Source: Castanea sativa
Taxonomy: Eukaryota > Streptophyta > Magnoliopsida > Fagales > Fagaceae
DNA: 64,000 bases
Direction: 5' to 3'
Assembly: GCF_040712315.1 (NCBI RefSeq)
Contig: NC_134013.1
Coordinates: 89,658,001 to 89,722,000, forward strand
Shown: one piece after another, positions 12,580 to 24,819 of the stretch
How the letters are laid out: each line of letters opens with the position of its first letter
Numbering within the stretch: the first letter of the stretch is position 1
Program-made: the position numbers and the translations under genes
Notes under the pieces: generated by a model
Database searches by the model: none
The model's input: only the letters and a program-made list of their open reading frames with translations
What the model was told of the DNA's origin: nothing

Positions 12580-14669
12580 CTTGCCGGCGGCAAGTAGAGG
12601 AGATGGACAACGATGGGCTGCTAGAGGGTCTATGAGAAATAAAGAATGAGAGCAAACCCTTTATTTCTTAGAATCAAATGAGAGCAAACTTGATAGTGAG
12701 TTAGAGACCTAGAGGCTAGAATGGCAATCGGCGTTTTTGTTTCTCTTCATTATTATTATTATTTTGCATTTAATGAGTTATTGTAACATACATTATATCT
12801 GTTGTGGCAAAATTTTTTTGTTATAATAGGATATCCATTATAACAGCCATGTAAAGCTGGCTCAAACTTAGGTATTATGACAACAATTGTGCTTTGTCAC
12901 AATAAATCCTTTTTATTTTTTTGAAAGACCACTAGAATTAGGAAAAGTTGTAGCAGGAACTCTCCCTCCAAAACTTAAAAAAATACAAATTTTGAAATAT
13001 TTAGTACAACTTTTTCTTATTTTTTAGTTTTTTAACGGGTTGTGGAGAGATTTGTTGTTACAAGTATTTTGGTGCTTGATAAACTTTGTATTATTATTTA
13101 GTATTTTTCAGTAATGTATGTACTAATCATTATTGAATTTTGTTATAGAAGATTTTATAAAAAGGCATGAAAGTCTAGAAAACCCTAAAACACAAAAGAA
13201 TACCTAAAACCACTCAAAATCTCCATACTCAACCTAATGTGATCCTATCGAGTGGTCAAAGATCCAACTTCGATGGTTGATCATGTTTGACCAATTTTGA
13301 CCGAGTTTTACAAACTTTGACTGCTCATTTCTTACAATTTGACCGTTTGATTGCTGTTATACTTCACCAACACCAATATCTCACAACATTCTTCTAATCC
13401 AACAGTGGAATTTTGGATTTGAGTCTAGAGCATTATGGACATGTGTTGTTGTACCAAAATACCATGGATTTTTTATTGGTCACATTCTCTCAATCCAACT
13501 GTTAGATTGAGCTCAAAATTCATTAAAACCAATATTTTATCCCACTCTTTTAATCTAACGGTCAAATTTTAAATCTGATTTTTTTTTTTTCATAAGATGG
13601 ACACATGTTGTTGTATCCACCTATCATGACACTTCAATCACTAAAAATATTCAATACTCTTCCAAAAGAGTTATACACTATATAAACATTACTAAGAATT
13701 GAGAAAATGACCTACAAAATACAACCCAAAACCTACAAAATGACCCCAATGGATTTGCATGTGACTTTTGACTATTTTGTTTTGCCATTTCAAAACTTGA
13801 AACTGATAAAACATGAAAATTGAGATTACCTTAAAACACTAACCAATACCCAAAACCCAAAACCCAATTAAAACCTCATCGATCAACCAAATTTGATCAA
13901 GTTAAATAGTCCTGGAACCAACTCTGAAGTTTGACTAGAGATTGACCAAGTTTGATTGACTTTGACGAAATTTCGCAAGATTTGACTACTCTGCTCTCAC
14001 AATCTGACCGTCTAATTGTCACTGTACTTCACAAAGAAACCTTTAAAACATTGACCAATACCCAAAACACACTCAAAACCTCCCTACTGAACATAATTTG
14101 ATCCTATCGAGTGGTCATAGACCCAACTTTAATGGTTGATCATGTTTGACCAAGTTCTGCAAACTTTTACTACTCATTTTTCACAATCTGACCATCTAAT
14201 TGATGTCATACTTCGCCAACACCAATACTAACCACATTCTTCCAATCCAACGATCAGATTTTGGATTTGAGTCTAGAGCATTATGGACATGTGTTGTTGT
14301 ACCAACACACCAAGAAATTTTGATTGGTCACGTTTTCCTAATCCAACCGTTTGATTGAGCTCAAAATTCATCAAAACCAATACTTTATCCTACATTTTCA
14401 ATCCAATGGTCAAATTTTAAATTTGACTATAGCACAAGGTGGATGCATGTCATATCTGCCTATAATGAAACTTCAATAACTAAAAATATCTGATACTCTA
14501 ATAATTAAGAGAGTTATACACTATATAAGTATTACTAATAATCGAGAAAATAATCTGCAAAATACAACCAAAAACCTACAAAATGACCTCGAATGGATTT
14601 GCATATGACTTTTGACTTTGCCATCTTAAAACTTGAAACTAATAAAAACATGAAAACCAAGAAAACCTT

Positions 14670-15089
14670 AAGTTGGTGATCAAGTTGCGTACTGGAATCC
14701 GCGCATCTATTGGTTAGTCACGTACTGGAAGCCATGTAATACAAGGAGAGATTATCACTATAGAATAAGTCCAATTGGGTATTGTGGTAAGGGTTCAATT
14801 GTAAGTTGGTATAAGGTACTGGGATTCCTTTACTTGTAACCGCTTGTTTTGATAATAGTGGATCATCGGGAGTGGCGACCTTAAAAGTACTTGGTGGGAT
14901 TTTTGCCTTGGAGATTTTCCTCATTCGTAAACAAATCACCATGTCAATTTATTTTCCGCTACATATTTATTTAGTTGGTGATTTGTTTGTGCTGCCACGT
15001 ACATTGCATGTTAAATTTATTAATTAATTAAACTTGGCTAATTATTCAACTAATCCATCACAAGGGGTTAATACATTTTTGGCCTATTA
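14670..15089 (+). repeat. Partial 5' LTR of copy 1
   Basis: Matches the inner part of the complete LTR at 49,522-50,524 in reverse orientation, for example TTGCGTACTGG and CAAATCACC...TTTATTTA segments. It ends at GGCCTATTA immediately before the primer-binding site. The first half of the LTR is missing. Confidence 0.75.
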
Positions 15090-15091
15090 AG

Positions 15092-15103
15092 TGGTATCAG
15101 AGC
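15092..15103 (+). other. Primer-binding site (initiator tRNA-Met)
   Basis: TGGTATCAGAGC lies two bases after the LTR end. This is the standard plant Copia-type site complementary to the 3' end of initiator methionine tRNA. Confidence 0.85.
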
Positions 15104-15239
15104 AGGGACACTTTGATTAGGTTTTAATTTTTGCTGTGTGATCTATTGACCCCTGTTGTCATGGAAACTATTGATTGTTTTTATTTGCATGATCTTGTGT
15201 TGAATGATGATGATGATATTCAAGATGCCTATTGCAAGC

Positions 15240-16028
15240 TTTATAATTTTTCTTGAATGTTTTACAAAATTAAAAGCTAATTTTAAAAAGGTCAATCTTG
15301 AAAGAGATGAATTGATTGCAAAATTGGATGAAGCAAATAATTTGAATGAGAAATTTAAAAATCAAATTTCATCTTAGGTGGGCAAAATTAAGAATTTGGA
15401 AGAGCAACTAGTTGAATTTAAATCTGAAGTTTAAAATTTAACTAGTACCAAACTTGTTGTTGAGCCTAACTCAAAAGAAAAAGATTTTTATATTCCTCCA
15501 TTTAAAAGGAATAATCAAGAGTTGAAGGTTAATATTGTTAGGATAGACAAAGGTAAACAGTCTGATGTTAACGCTGAAATTTCTAAACCTATGTCTAAAA
15601 CTCCTCCTAGGTTGAATGAAAAATCTGAATTTGTCCCCATTTGTCATCATTGTCATATTGTTGGTCATATTAGGCCAAATTGTCCTAAGTTGAGGTCTTT
15701 GTCAACCTCTAAGGTTAGACCTCCTTCTAGGGTGTCGAGTAGTTCTAAAATTGCTCATGTTTGTCACCATTGTGGTGTTTCTAATCACACTCGACCTAAT
15801 TATTTCAAGTTGTTTTGTCATAAGTGAGTGTCAAATAGGTCTCATCCTTGGACTAAAGGCTCTGTACCTATTCTTGGCGAGTTATTAAAAACTTTGAGCT
15901 TTTTAACTCAATTTCAAGAGAATTCTAATTCTTCTATATCCTTTAGTAGACATACTAGGACATGTGCCTTTTCATCTTTATGGCCAAAGACTCATGCTGT
16001 GTGGGTGAGAAATGTGCCTAAGACTTAA
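15240..16028 (+). pseudogene. Gag remnant with zinc knuckles (copy 1)
   Basis: Decayed Gag of the retrotransposon. A lysine/glutamate-rich coiled-coil-like stretch (15,260-15,430) is broken by several stops. A clearer frame follows (15,522-15,827). It contains a perfect CX2CX4HX4C knuckle, CHHCHIVGHIRPNC, and a second knuckle whose last Cys is Tyr (CHHCGVSNHTRPNY). The end of the frame to 16,028 contains PKTHAVWVRN, a sequence seen at the end of gag-region proteins of this plant family. It would package element RNA if intact, but it cannot encode a full Gag now. Confidence 0.7.
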
Positions 16029-17921
16029 TTGTCTTTTCTGTTTGTCCTCTACTTTAATTCTTTCTATCTAAAGTTGGACTCTCTTTGCTTGACTTCTTAT
16101 CTACTTTTGGAATTATGTTTTCATGCATATGCATTTTTCTTTCATGCTTTCATGCATCTGCATATTTCTTTCATGCTTTCATGTTGTTTGTTTGTTTTTA
16201 TTTGGTTGTTTAGTTTTTATTTTGTTTTGTTTTCAAAATAAAAAATTGAAAAATCAGAAAAATACAAAAACAGTGTGTGTTTGTGTATATTGGTACTTGT
16301 GTACCTTAAATGACCAATGAAACATAATTTTCAAAACTTTGTATGTTTTATAGCTTAGATGAGCATCTCTATACACAACTAAGCAAGTGAGCTTTGTGGC
16401 TCGTGTTTGTGATGAGTAAGATTAAGTCATCTCTTGTACTTAACACTTGTATCACTCTTTTTGACGGGAAGGACTAAAAAAACCTAAGAGAAAGGCATAA
16501 ATAACTATCTCACCACTGTTGCCCGTCAATCATGAAATGACATTTGTATGCTTCGGCATAGCAAAAGTGCAATGTCAAAAAGCTTAACATCATTGGGTAT
16601 TTCTTTTCTCTCTTGTATGCCCATGCATGATATGCTTAATAAAAGAAAAATATGCAAAGAAAAATTAAAGCAAAAGAAACAAAATGCTTTAAAACATGAT
16701 TGCAAACATGTATTCTAGAAAATGTGGGAGTTATAGGATGTACCTCAAAGGTGATAGTCCCCATCAAGTAGTTATGATCGTGTGTGAGTTAAATTGATTT
16801 ACTCATATCTTAAATCGTCATAACATGTAGACACTTATGCAATATTCTTTGCTACTTTTGATACATGTGTAGGTACAATGTGATTTGGCCATCACAAAGT
16901 TTACTTGTGTTAATGTATACTCACTAAACTGTCTTAACTTGTTTTTGAAATATAAAATTTGTTAGACTTGTTTAATGTGTGTATGTGTATGTGTGTGTGT
17001 TTTGGATCTAAATGCATGACATTTTCTTGATTGATAGATGTTTTTGAGAGATTAAAATGTTGTTTGGATCCTTGGTTGAGTTGCATGTTTGATTGCATTC
17101 ATGTCTATGTTTTTGTCTTCTTGAAAAACTATTTTTAAGCAATCTTGATAGCTTCTCGACACCTCTTGACAGCTAAGCTATCTATCGAGCTCTTTAACTT
17201 CTTTTAATCGCAATCTCGATAGCTCCTCGATCCATCGAGAAAGTTTCTGTTTTCTCGATAGATGCTTAATAGCTCCTCAATCCATTGAGCCCCTTTTTGC
17301 TGTGGCCACTTATGGATAGCTGCTTAATAGCTGGATCTTTTCAAGCATTTAAAGCTCGACACCTTTCGATCTGTCGAGAATTATGAGAGTCTATAAATAG
17401 AATCCACGTGACTTTTCCTCATTTCTCATCGATGTCTCTCGATTGTTTTCTATCTTCTCACCTCCCAAACACTTTCTTCTTACTCCAAACTTCATTCGAA
17501 AGGGTTTTTCGGCCTAGATCAAGTATTATTCATTGGTAAAGGTCCTTAATCCTTCATTCTTCATGCATTTCATGCATTTGACTTAAGTTTTTGGGTTTTT
17601 GAAAATTTTTGGGCTTTTTCAAATTGATGAAGTTTTGGAAAATTTTTGGGATGGGTCTTGCTTAAATGGCTTTAAATCATTATGCATTGCATCACAATGT
17701 TTATGCATCTTAGATTTGTGTTTACCTTGTTGTAATGATTGTGTGCTGGTAGGTTTGGATTAGGCTGAGCCCATGATGTATTTACTATTGCATATCACAT
17801 GCTCATGCATTTCATGCATACGTACCTTACATTCTCTATATTCTTATATATTGATTGTGATTGGTGCTTTATTGTTTGTCTCTCCCCCTCTTCCTTTCTT
17901 CTTTTTTCACTTAGTTGCTCT
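16029..17921 (+). other. Noncoding spacer between gag and ORF2 (copy 1)
   Basis: No protein-like frame. It includes a (TG)n tract near 16,975-17,000 and a zone of imperfect inverted motifs built on CTCGATAG / CTATCGAG (17,150-17,370). Equivalent spacer sequence lies at 52,249-54,263 in copy 2, where the TCGA motifs form a three-copy 50-bp tandem array. Confidence 0.6.
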
Positions 17922-18941
17922 ATGGTACCTAAACAAAAATCTACTCCATCTTGGAACCGTCTTCATTCTGGGGCATTTACCTCTTCTGATCCTACCCCCT
18001 CTCATATTTGGTTCCATGATGATAAAGCCTGCAAGGACATTTTAGAGAAATTTTCTAGACGAGGCATTCATTCGGACTGCCAAGTCATTATATTGGACTT
18101 CTCCGATACTGATCTACCAATTGTTATTCACAATAGGGGTTGGGAGTCATTGTGTGACGTCCTGGTCACTTGTCCATCCATGCTTATACAAGAGTTCTAC
18201 TTCAACATGCATGGATTTGATTATTCAGTACATCATTTTTCTACTTGCGTTCGAGGTACGCGCATCGTGGTCACTCCGGATATTGTATCCAACACGCTCC
18301 ATATCCCTAGGGTAGCGCATCCTGACTACCCTGGTTGTGATTGTCTTAAGACCGTGTCTAAAGACGAGCTTATGTCCGCTTTTTGTGAGCATCCCTCTGA
18401 TTAGGGTGATTGTCAGTTCACTCCTTGTTCGGCCTTTGCTCAAGGTCCTGGGTTCCTTAACATGGTTATGACTTTTGTTTTACATCCTTTATCTCTTTAT
18501 AACTCCATTACAGAGCCCCGTGCTCGATTTTTTCTTTCCCTTTTAGAGCACCTTACCATAGATTTTCCCTCTCATTTCATTCTTTCTCTCATAGATGTGT
18601 ATAGGGATACGACGACCTGTGATAAGCTCATCTTCCCTTCGACTATCGCGAGGATTCTATGCCATTTTCCTGTCCCCTTTCCCGTTTTCAACCACTTTCA
18701 TGTTATGTGTGCCATAGATACCGCTACTGTTAAATGGAGTGAGGAGCGGCTACGTTCGAGGCTGTCCGGGAAGGTGATTCCTCCAGCTTCTACAGCTCCA
18801 TCCACATGCACTCCCTTTTCTTTTCCGGGCGATGTGACTCTTGAGGACATCATGGCACAGCTTGTGTGCATAGATGCTCACCTTAACACTTTTAGTGATG
18901 AGTTATGTCAGGTGAACACTCATGTTGGTCGTATTGCATGA
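17922..18941 (+). pseudogene. ORF2, 'putative plant transposon protein' type (copy 1)
   Basis: Starts MVPKQKSTPSWN and runs in frame to TAG at 18,402-18,404. The same protein then continues (QFTPCSAFAQGPGFLNMVMT) and ends at TGA 18,939-18,941. Homology with the minus-strand copy continues a short way beyond that TGA. Features are a basic/Ser-rich N-terminus, a central conserved core (FSRRGIHSDC; VRGTRIVVTPD; IPRVAHPDYPG; LTIDFPSHFI), and a Ser/Pro-rich C-terminal region. The core resembles the plant domain Pfam calls putative plant transposon protein, whose biochemistry is unknown. It corresponds to 52,248-51,096 on the other strand. At least two stops disrupt it. Confidence 0.65.
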
Positions 18942-19010
18942 CGACAGGCTGTCATGTGTGGCTTCGTTACTTCTCCTCCTCCTATTCCAGAGGCTTCTTA
19001 GGATGAGGAC

Positions 19011-19885
19011 TGAATGTTCAATAAGTGTGTAAAACACCTATGAATATTTAGACCCCTAATTAACAAATTACCAACACAAGCTTATTATCAAACATTGTAT
19101 GTGCGGAATATGAAAATAAGCTAAATCAGAATTGGTAAAACAATCTAAACCGAAATTAATTACAACCACAACAGCAATTAAAAGGTAAAGATTAAGGGAA
19201 GAGAGATGCAAATACAAAGAAAATACAATGATGTATTATCGAAGAGGAAACCGAAGTCCTCGGCGAAAAACCTCTCCGTCGACCTCCAAGCGGTCAATAA
19301 TCCACTACAGAATGAAGTTGGGATACATGAATAGTAGAAGACCCTCCAAGCCTAATCTACCAAGTGCGCCTAAGCCCTCTAAGCTTCTTGCTCCAACATG
19401 GTTACGCCGAACCTTGTCTTCTCTAGCTTACCGAATTCTACAATAAGCCCATTGCATCAACCAAAATGAATTAGTCACTTCTTAACTGTTTCCCAACTAC
19501 CAAAATGCCACCTCACAAATATGAATATGGTGAGATAAGGATTTGACTAATGTACCTCTCAATGATGTAATAATGGAGAGGGTGAGAGTAGAGAAATTTG
19601 GAGAATCAAATGATGAAAATTGTGGATAAGTCAATCTTGTTTTTCTCTAGGGTTTCTTTCTCAAAATTCTCTCTGGAAGCTCTCTACATTTCATGGGTAT
19701 AAGGGTATTTATAGTAGAGTGTGTATGGAATGTGAAAAGTTAGTTACAGCCAAACAGGGCATTCTGGCATCTCGAGCTTGTGACTGGAACGAGTCGCGAG
19801 CTAACTGCCTGGCCAGCTAGAGGTTTTGTCCTGTAGTGTGACAGCTGGCGTGACCCTTTAGCTCCCCCTGTATACTTCACATGTG
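19011..19885 (-). mobile_element. Unrelated LTR fragment with polypurine tract
   Basis: Read on the minus strand it begins after a purine tract ACAGGGGGAG (near 19,863-19,872) and ends TTGAACA at 19,011, as an LTR ends in CA. It contains no coding frame. It joins the truncated gag-only element on the left and Copia RT sequence on the right (homology to 42,046 resumes at about 19,886). I cannot assign Copia or Gypsy. Confidence 0.5.
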
Positions 19886-21424
19886 TGCCATAAAGGATGA
19901 GATGGATTCTTTGTTGGGGAATCAGACATGAGAACTAACTAAATTGCTAGTAGGAAAGAAGGCTTTGCACAACAAGTGGGTATACAAAATATAGAATGAG
20001 CATGATGGTAGCAAACGTTACAAGGCTAGATTAGTTATTAAAGGGCTCCAATTGTGAAGATGTCAACAATTAGATTGGTACTGGGAATGGTTGCTATAGA
20101 AAACTTGCATCTTGAGTAGTTAGATGTGAAGACGGCATTCTTTCATGGTGATTTAGAGGAAGACGTTTACATGATTTAGCCAGAAGGGTTCATTGTTCAG
20201 GGACAAGAGAATCTAGTCTGCAGACTGAGAAAGAGCTTGTATGGTCTAAAACAAGCTCCAAGACAGTGGTACAAGAAATTTGACAGTTTTATGCATAGAA
20301 TTGGGTTCAAGAGATATGAAGCTGATCACTGTTGCTATGTTAAGTTTTTTGACAATTCTTACATCACTTTACTCTTGTATGTAGATGATATGCTTATTGC
20401 AGGGTCTAGCATTGAGGTGATTAATAATCTGAAGAAGCAATTGTCAAAATAGTTTGCAATTAAGGATTTGGGAGTTGCAAAGCAAATCCTTGGTATGAGA
20501 ATCATTAGAGACAAGGTTAATGGTACGTTGAAGCTTTCATAGTTAGAGTACGTGAAGAAAATTCTCAACAGATTCAACATGAATGAAGCTAAACCAGTAA
20601 GCACACCCTTGGGTAGTCATTTCAAACTAAGCAAAGAATAGTCACCGAAGATAGAAGAAGAAATGGACTATATGAGCAAGGTTCCCTATACCTCAACTAT
20701 TGGTAGCTTGATGTATACTATGGTATGTACAAGGCCAGACATTGCACATGCAATGGGAGCTGTGAGTAGATACATGAGTAGGCCAGGAAAGCAGTATTGG
20801 GAGGCAGTCAAGTGGATTATGAGATATTTGGGAGGTTTATCAAATACATGTCTTTGCTTCACATGTGCAAGTTTGAAACTGCAAGGTTATGTAGATGCTG
20901 ATTTCACTGGTGATATTGATAGTAGAAAGAGTACTACTGGGATTGTATTTACTCTAGGTGGTACAACTATATCTTGGGCTTCAAATTTACAAAAGATTGT
21001 TACTTTGTCTACTATAGAAGCTGAGTATGTTGCAGCAACATAAGCTGGAAAGGAGATGATTTGGCAACATGGCTTTGTTAGATGAATTGGGTAAGAAGCA
21101 AGAGATGGGCATTCTACATAATGACAGTCAGAGTGCAATTTTTCTTACTAAAAATTTAGTTTTTCATTCAAAGTTGAAGCATATACACACAAAATACCAC
21201 TTTATCCGGTCTTATTGAAGATAAGTTGGTAATACTAAAGAAGATTTGTGGATCTAAGAATCTGACATACATCTTGACTAAGGGTGTCACTATTAAGAAG
21301 CTGAATCTGTGTGCCAGTAGGTCTTCTAGCTTGAAGATAGGCGAATGAGTTGCAACGATGGGGGATTGTTTTTGGAAGATAGCGGTTGATGTTGGTGATT
21401 GAACTAGTCTCCAAGTAGGAGATT
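19886..21424 (+). pseudogene. Copia (Tnt1-like) RT/RNase H remnant, unit 1
   Basis: Covers the reverse-transcriptase and RNase H end of a Copia polyprotein. Visible are KKALHNKWVYK, the piece MYGLKQAPRQWYKKF (20,237), the RT active site YVDDM (within 20,380-20,395), STPLGSHFKLSKE, TRPDIAHAMG, and RNase H pieces VDADFTGDIDSRKST and LSTIEAEYVAA. Nonsense codons (for example after KKQLSK) and a deletion after KARLVIKG inactivate it. The deletion and the KKQLSK stop are shared with unit 2, so the element was dead before the segmental duplication. Confidence 0.85.
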
Positions 21425-21751
21425 TGTTGGGATTTGTAAAGCCTAGTTGTATTTGATCCGGTTGATGATTTGACCCAACTCATTGTAAATCATGTGCATA
21501 GGATATGGAAAATTTAGTTTTTGGTGATTAGTTTTTTTTTTTTCCTGATTGTTTTTGAGAGAGTGAAAAACTATACGACCGCACTTTGTATTTTTACTTG
21601 ATAATAGTGAAATCCCTACAACTCCGTAGATATAGGCAAATTGTCAAATCACGTAAATATTGTCTTGTGTGTGTGATTATTTTTCTTTTGGCGCGTGTTT
21701 TCTCTATTTTTGTTTCTCATAGGTTTGAGAATTTCGTGTTAATTCCCTATA
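21425..21751 (+). repeat. 3' LTR of the Copia remnant, unit 1
   Basis: Starts TGTTGGGATTTG after the purine-rich CAAGTAGGAGAT and ends near AATTCCCTATA. The matching LTR in unit 2 is 43,584-43,914. P450-type flanking DNA begins directly after it. Confidence 0.65.
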
Positions 21752-22190
21752 GTTTGGTGGTAGGAGTCTTCTCATCAGTTTACATGATTGCCCCATTAAG
21801 GCCCTAGTAGTACATGTGGTATTGCCTTTATAGTCACGTAACAAGAGGTCAATGAGTCCACATTAGAGATCCTCTTTTGTTATAACTTGCAAGTAACAAA
21901 TAAGAAATAGATTTGATATATAACCTAACGTAGAAGAGACCTGGACAACCTTCAATTTGTGGGATAAATTTAAATCCGAAAATATGTAAGTCAATGCGTT
22001 GGTTGCATAAATTGTGGATTATTTATCTTGAGGGTTAACACAATAGTTATCTTTTCTACCAGTTGGAGTGATACAATAAAAAACAAACATTTGATAATGA
22101 TTTCACATATCATGACTAGTGGAAAACGAGCACGTATATTAGCCAAAGCTGAATTGCTTGACAAAGTTTACAAATATGAAATATCCTTAA
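21752..22190. other. P450 5'-flank remnant left of the Helitron, unit 1
   Basis: Matches the region upstream of P450-3 (about 48,800-49,355): ACTTGCAAGTAAC, TTTGATATATAACCTAACGTA and GAGACCTGGACAACCTTCAAT are shared. It continues right of the Helitron at 24,110-24,240. No P450 coding exon accompanies it. Confidence 0.65.
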
Positions 22191-24109
22191 TCTATATATA
22201 CCAGAGATTAACTTCAGGAGCTGGTGTAAAAGGCCCATTTTACTCCATTAATCATTAAAAACCACGTCACATCTTTAATGAAAAATCAATAGACTATCAC
22301 ACATAATTCTAACTCAATTAAATCTACAACCCTCAAACACGTATTAGACTTGAAGAACTAAATGCCAAAACCCCATTTCATCTCCTCCTCTCCTCAAATA
22401 TTTATTATTATTATACTCCTGTTGAGCCACTTCATTGGATACATCATTAGTCTTCTATTTTTAATTTTTCCTTCAATTTTTTTATAATGTTAAATATATA
22501 AATATATTGGTTTTACAAATTCATTTTAGGCGGTTTTAATCTTACATATTCATCTACTTTAATTTTGATGTTATAACTAAATAATAAATCAATGGAGAAA
22601 AAAAAAGTGTTGTCTACATATATTCCTCTTGGACGGTTTTAACTTTAAATATTATTTTACTTATTTATCTTCTTTTATTTTGACTCTTTTTATTCTCATC
22701 ATCTCAGCTCTTACTATAAATTTGCGACTCTTATACTTTTCCTATACAAAAAAGTTCTCTCTCTCTCTCTCTCAATTTTTTTTTTTCATTTTTTGTTAGT
22801 TTTTTTTTTCTTGCATTTGTACCTTAGATTGATGAATTTTTGTGTTTTTTAGAACTCTAATTTTTGTTGTTTATAACTGAAAAATTAAATCAATGAAGAA
22901 TAATTTTTTTTTTAAAATTGTCTATAAAAAGGTAGTCACAAGTCTTACTTAATCATTGATGGTAGAAAAGATACAACCTGATAACTGTCCATAGGAGGAT
23001 CTCCTACGAGAGGTTTGTACCTTTGTTGTCCTATTATCGACTAATTCATATATGTTCTTTGATGCAAGTTTTTTAATTATATCTTTTTTTATCATTTTGT
23101 TTACAATATTATATATTTTTGATGAATGGTGTTTGTTGATTTGATGTGGGGAAAAAATCATTTTATAATATGTAATATTTTGTGTTGTTGTTAGGTTTTA
23201 GTTTATTTCGATAATAATAGGATAGTTTGGAGTCTTTGGACAAACTGATGAAGAACAGTTAGTACAGTTGAAGTTATTGGTCTTTGTGTAGTTTCCTTTC
23301 ATTGTTTGTAAATATTTTGTTTAACAAATTAGTAGCAAATTGTTATATCTTTGTTATATGATGTTCTTAGATGTTTTAGTAATTGTTTTAAGAATTTTTA
23401 TAAATATTTTATATTATTCTTCATCTTTCTTACCTTATTAATGTATTCTTTGATATTTTTAAGAAAACAAATTCAATTTTGTGTTCAAAATTATTTATGT
23501 ATCTATTTATTTTTCACATATTGGGTTATATGTTAGATTGGATTATGAAAGCATTAACAAAATACTTCTCTTTTTTTCAAAAAAAAAAAAAAAATCTCTA
23601 CTTTTTTCCCCTTTGGAATTGTACTCTTGGTTTTTTTTTTTTTCCTTTTTAAGGAAAAGAATTACAATCCTTTATTTTTACCTTTATTATTTTATATATA
23701 TTGTAAATTGTAGTTTTGTTGAGTTTTATTAGTCTTTTAGATGTACGTTTTTCGGTGTTTTTGATTGTATGGTAGAAAAATTAGGTTTGAGAAAGTTTTT
23801 TTTTAAACTAAAGGAATAATTTCTAAATTCTTATAAACTTTTTAATGATACACAAAATATTATTTATAACTTTTATTAAAGAATTATTATTTTTACTAAC
23901 TTTTGAATTCTTGAGAAAAATTGTATTGTTATTTTGATTTTGGTATGATAGATATTATATATATGTTACATTTGTGATTGTTCCTATAATAAATAAAAAC
24001 ATGATTATAAATAACATTATTATTTATTTAATTAGTTCAAATATAAAAACAGAAATAAAAATAATGAAGCCATCCTAAAAATATTATTACGCACGAGGCT
24101 CGCAACTAG
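22191..24109 (+). mobile_element. Non-autonomous Helitron with paralogous empty site, unit 1
   Basis: Begins TCTATATATACC after host A and ends CTAG before host T. A small GC-rich hairpin (CGAG-G-CTCG) lies just inside the 3' end. The homologous site upstream of P450-3 (near 49,355) reads ATATCCTTAATTCAAATAAAATGAC without insert. Here CCTTAA and TTCTATTAAAATGAC flank the element, so insertion was precisely between A and T with no target duplication, the Helitron hallmark. No Rep/helicase is encoded. Length is 1,919 bp. Confidence 0.85.
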
Positions 24110-24819
24110 TTCTATTAAAATGACAACTTGTATTAAAGGATGTATTGAGGTTTGATACCAAAAAGTACAGAATGTGGAGCAACAAATTTTCGTCCTTTGT
24201 ATCACTTTGAGTCTCTCGTGAAATTTAAAACCTACACTGAAAGGCAGTTGCTTCTGTTGAGGCAGAAACTAGTTCTTGTGTATACTGGTATTGAGGCAGA
24301 AACTACTTTTTCTGTGTATTTGTGCCTTTTACTTTTTCATTTGACCTTTTATTTTGTCTCATCATCTGTTTCAATTAATGTCTAAAAGTTCTCCACCTGT
24401 AACTTTCTTTACTTTTTAGTGCATGTCTTTAGTAATCTTAGATGGGGAAATGTGAGTATGATTCTTTTTGTTTAGCTGTAAACTTTCAGGGAAAAAAAAT
24501 GTATAGAACACTAAAAATGCCTCAGAAATCATAAATATAAAAATATTGATGGTTCAAAAGTTGGTATCATCATGATTAAGGGGATAGAAGATAGGTACAA
24601 AAATGAACTTCTAATTTATCTATTAGAAAGTGACGAACATACAACCTGAGGGAATGGCTCAAAAATTGTATCTATAAGTTTACAGCACACAAGCTGACAT
24701 TCAAATGAAGATATAAGTTTAACTTCTTTATTCTCTTAAAAATTGTTTATTTGCCATACCACCCAAACTAAACATATTCCATTAATGTCAAACAGACACA
24801 TAAAACTAAGTATTACATC
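24110..24819. other. Flank remnant joined to P450-2 3' flank
   Basis: 24,110-24,240 continues the P450 5'-flank remnant (AGAATGTGGAGCAACAAATT is also found upstream of all P450 copies). From about 24,240 it is P450 3'-flank sequence shared with P450-1 and P450-3. A poly(A) signal AATAAA lies on the minus strand at 24,727-24,732. No coding exon. Confidence 0.55.

Larger units (their letters stand above)
9920..14669. mobile_element. CACTA-type element, 3'-truncated copy (unit 1)
   Basis: The left end reads GACTAGAAAAAGATTGC, a mutated CACTA terminus matching the inverted right end of the unit-2 copy (AGCAATC...TAGTG). The first 700 bp are packed with GTCG/CGAC subterminal motifs (for example CGACGACC), typical of CACTA elements. 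It stops abruptly at 14,669, where a partial LTR begins. Its right part (about 13,190-14,669) contains imperfect direct repeats roughly 860 bp apart built around GACCAAGTTTGATTGAC and GATCATGTTTGACCAA blocks. Confidence 0.75.
14670..19010 (+). mobile_element. gag-only LTR retrotransposon with second ORF, both ends truncated (copy 1)
   Basis: The order is partial 5' LTR (to 15,089), primer-binding site, gag remnant with zinc knuckles, a spacer of about 1.9 kb, then a second ORF at 17,922-18,941. No protease, integrase, reverse transcriptase or RNase H coding is visible between gag and ORF2. The minus-strand member at 49,522-55,290 has the same order and spacing. The left end begins mid-LTR and abuts broken CACTA sequence. 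The right end abuts another LTR fragment at 19,011, so ORF2's 3' side, the polypurine tract and the 3' LTR are lost. Confidence 0.7.

Noticed and set aside
12434..12655. Ser/Leu-rich minus-strand frame
   Set aside because: It is produced by the (GA)n microsatellite; the unit-2 copy is shorter.
15828..16320. Phe/Leu-rich hydrophobic frames after gag as membrane proteins
   Set aside because: They overlap the AT-rich gag tail and spacer of the retrotransposon, and overlapping frames look equally hydrophobic.
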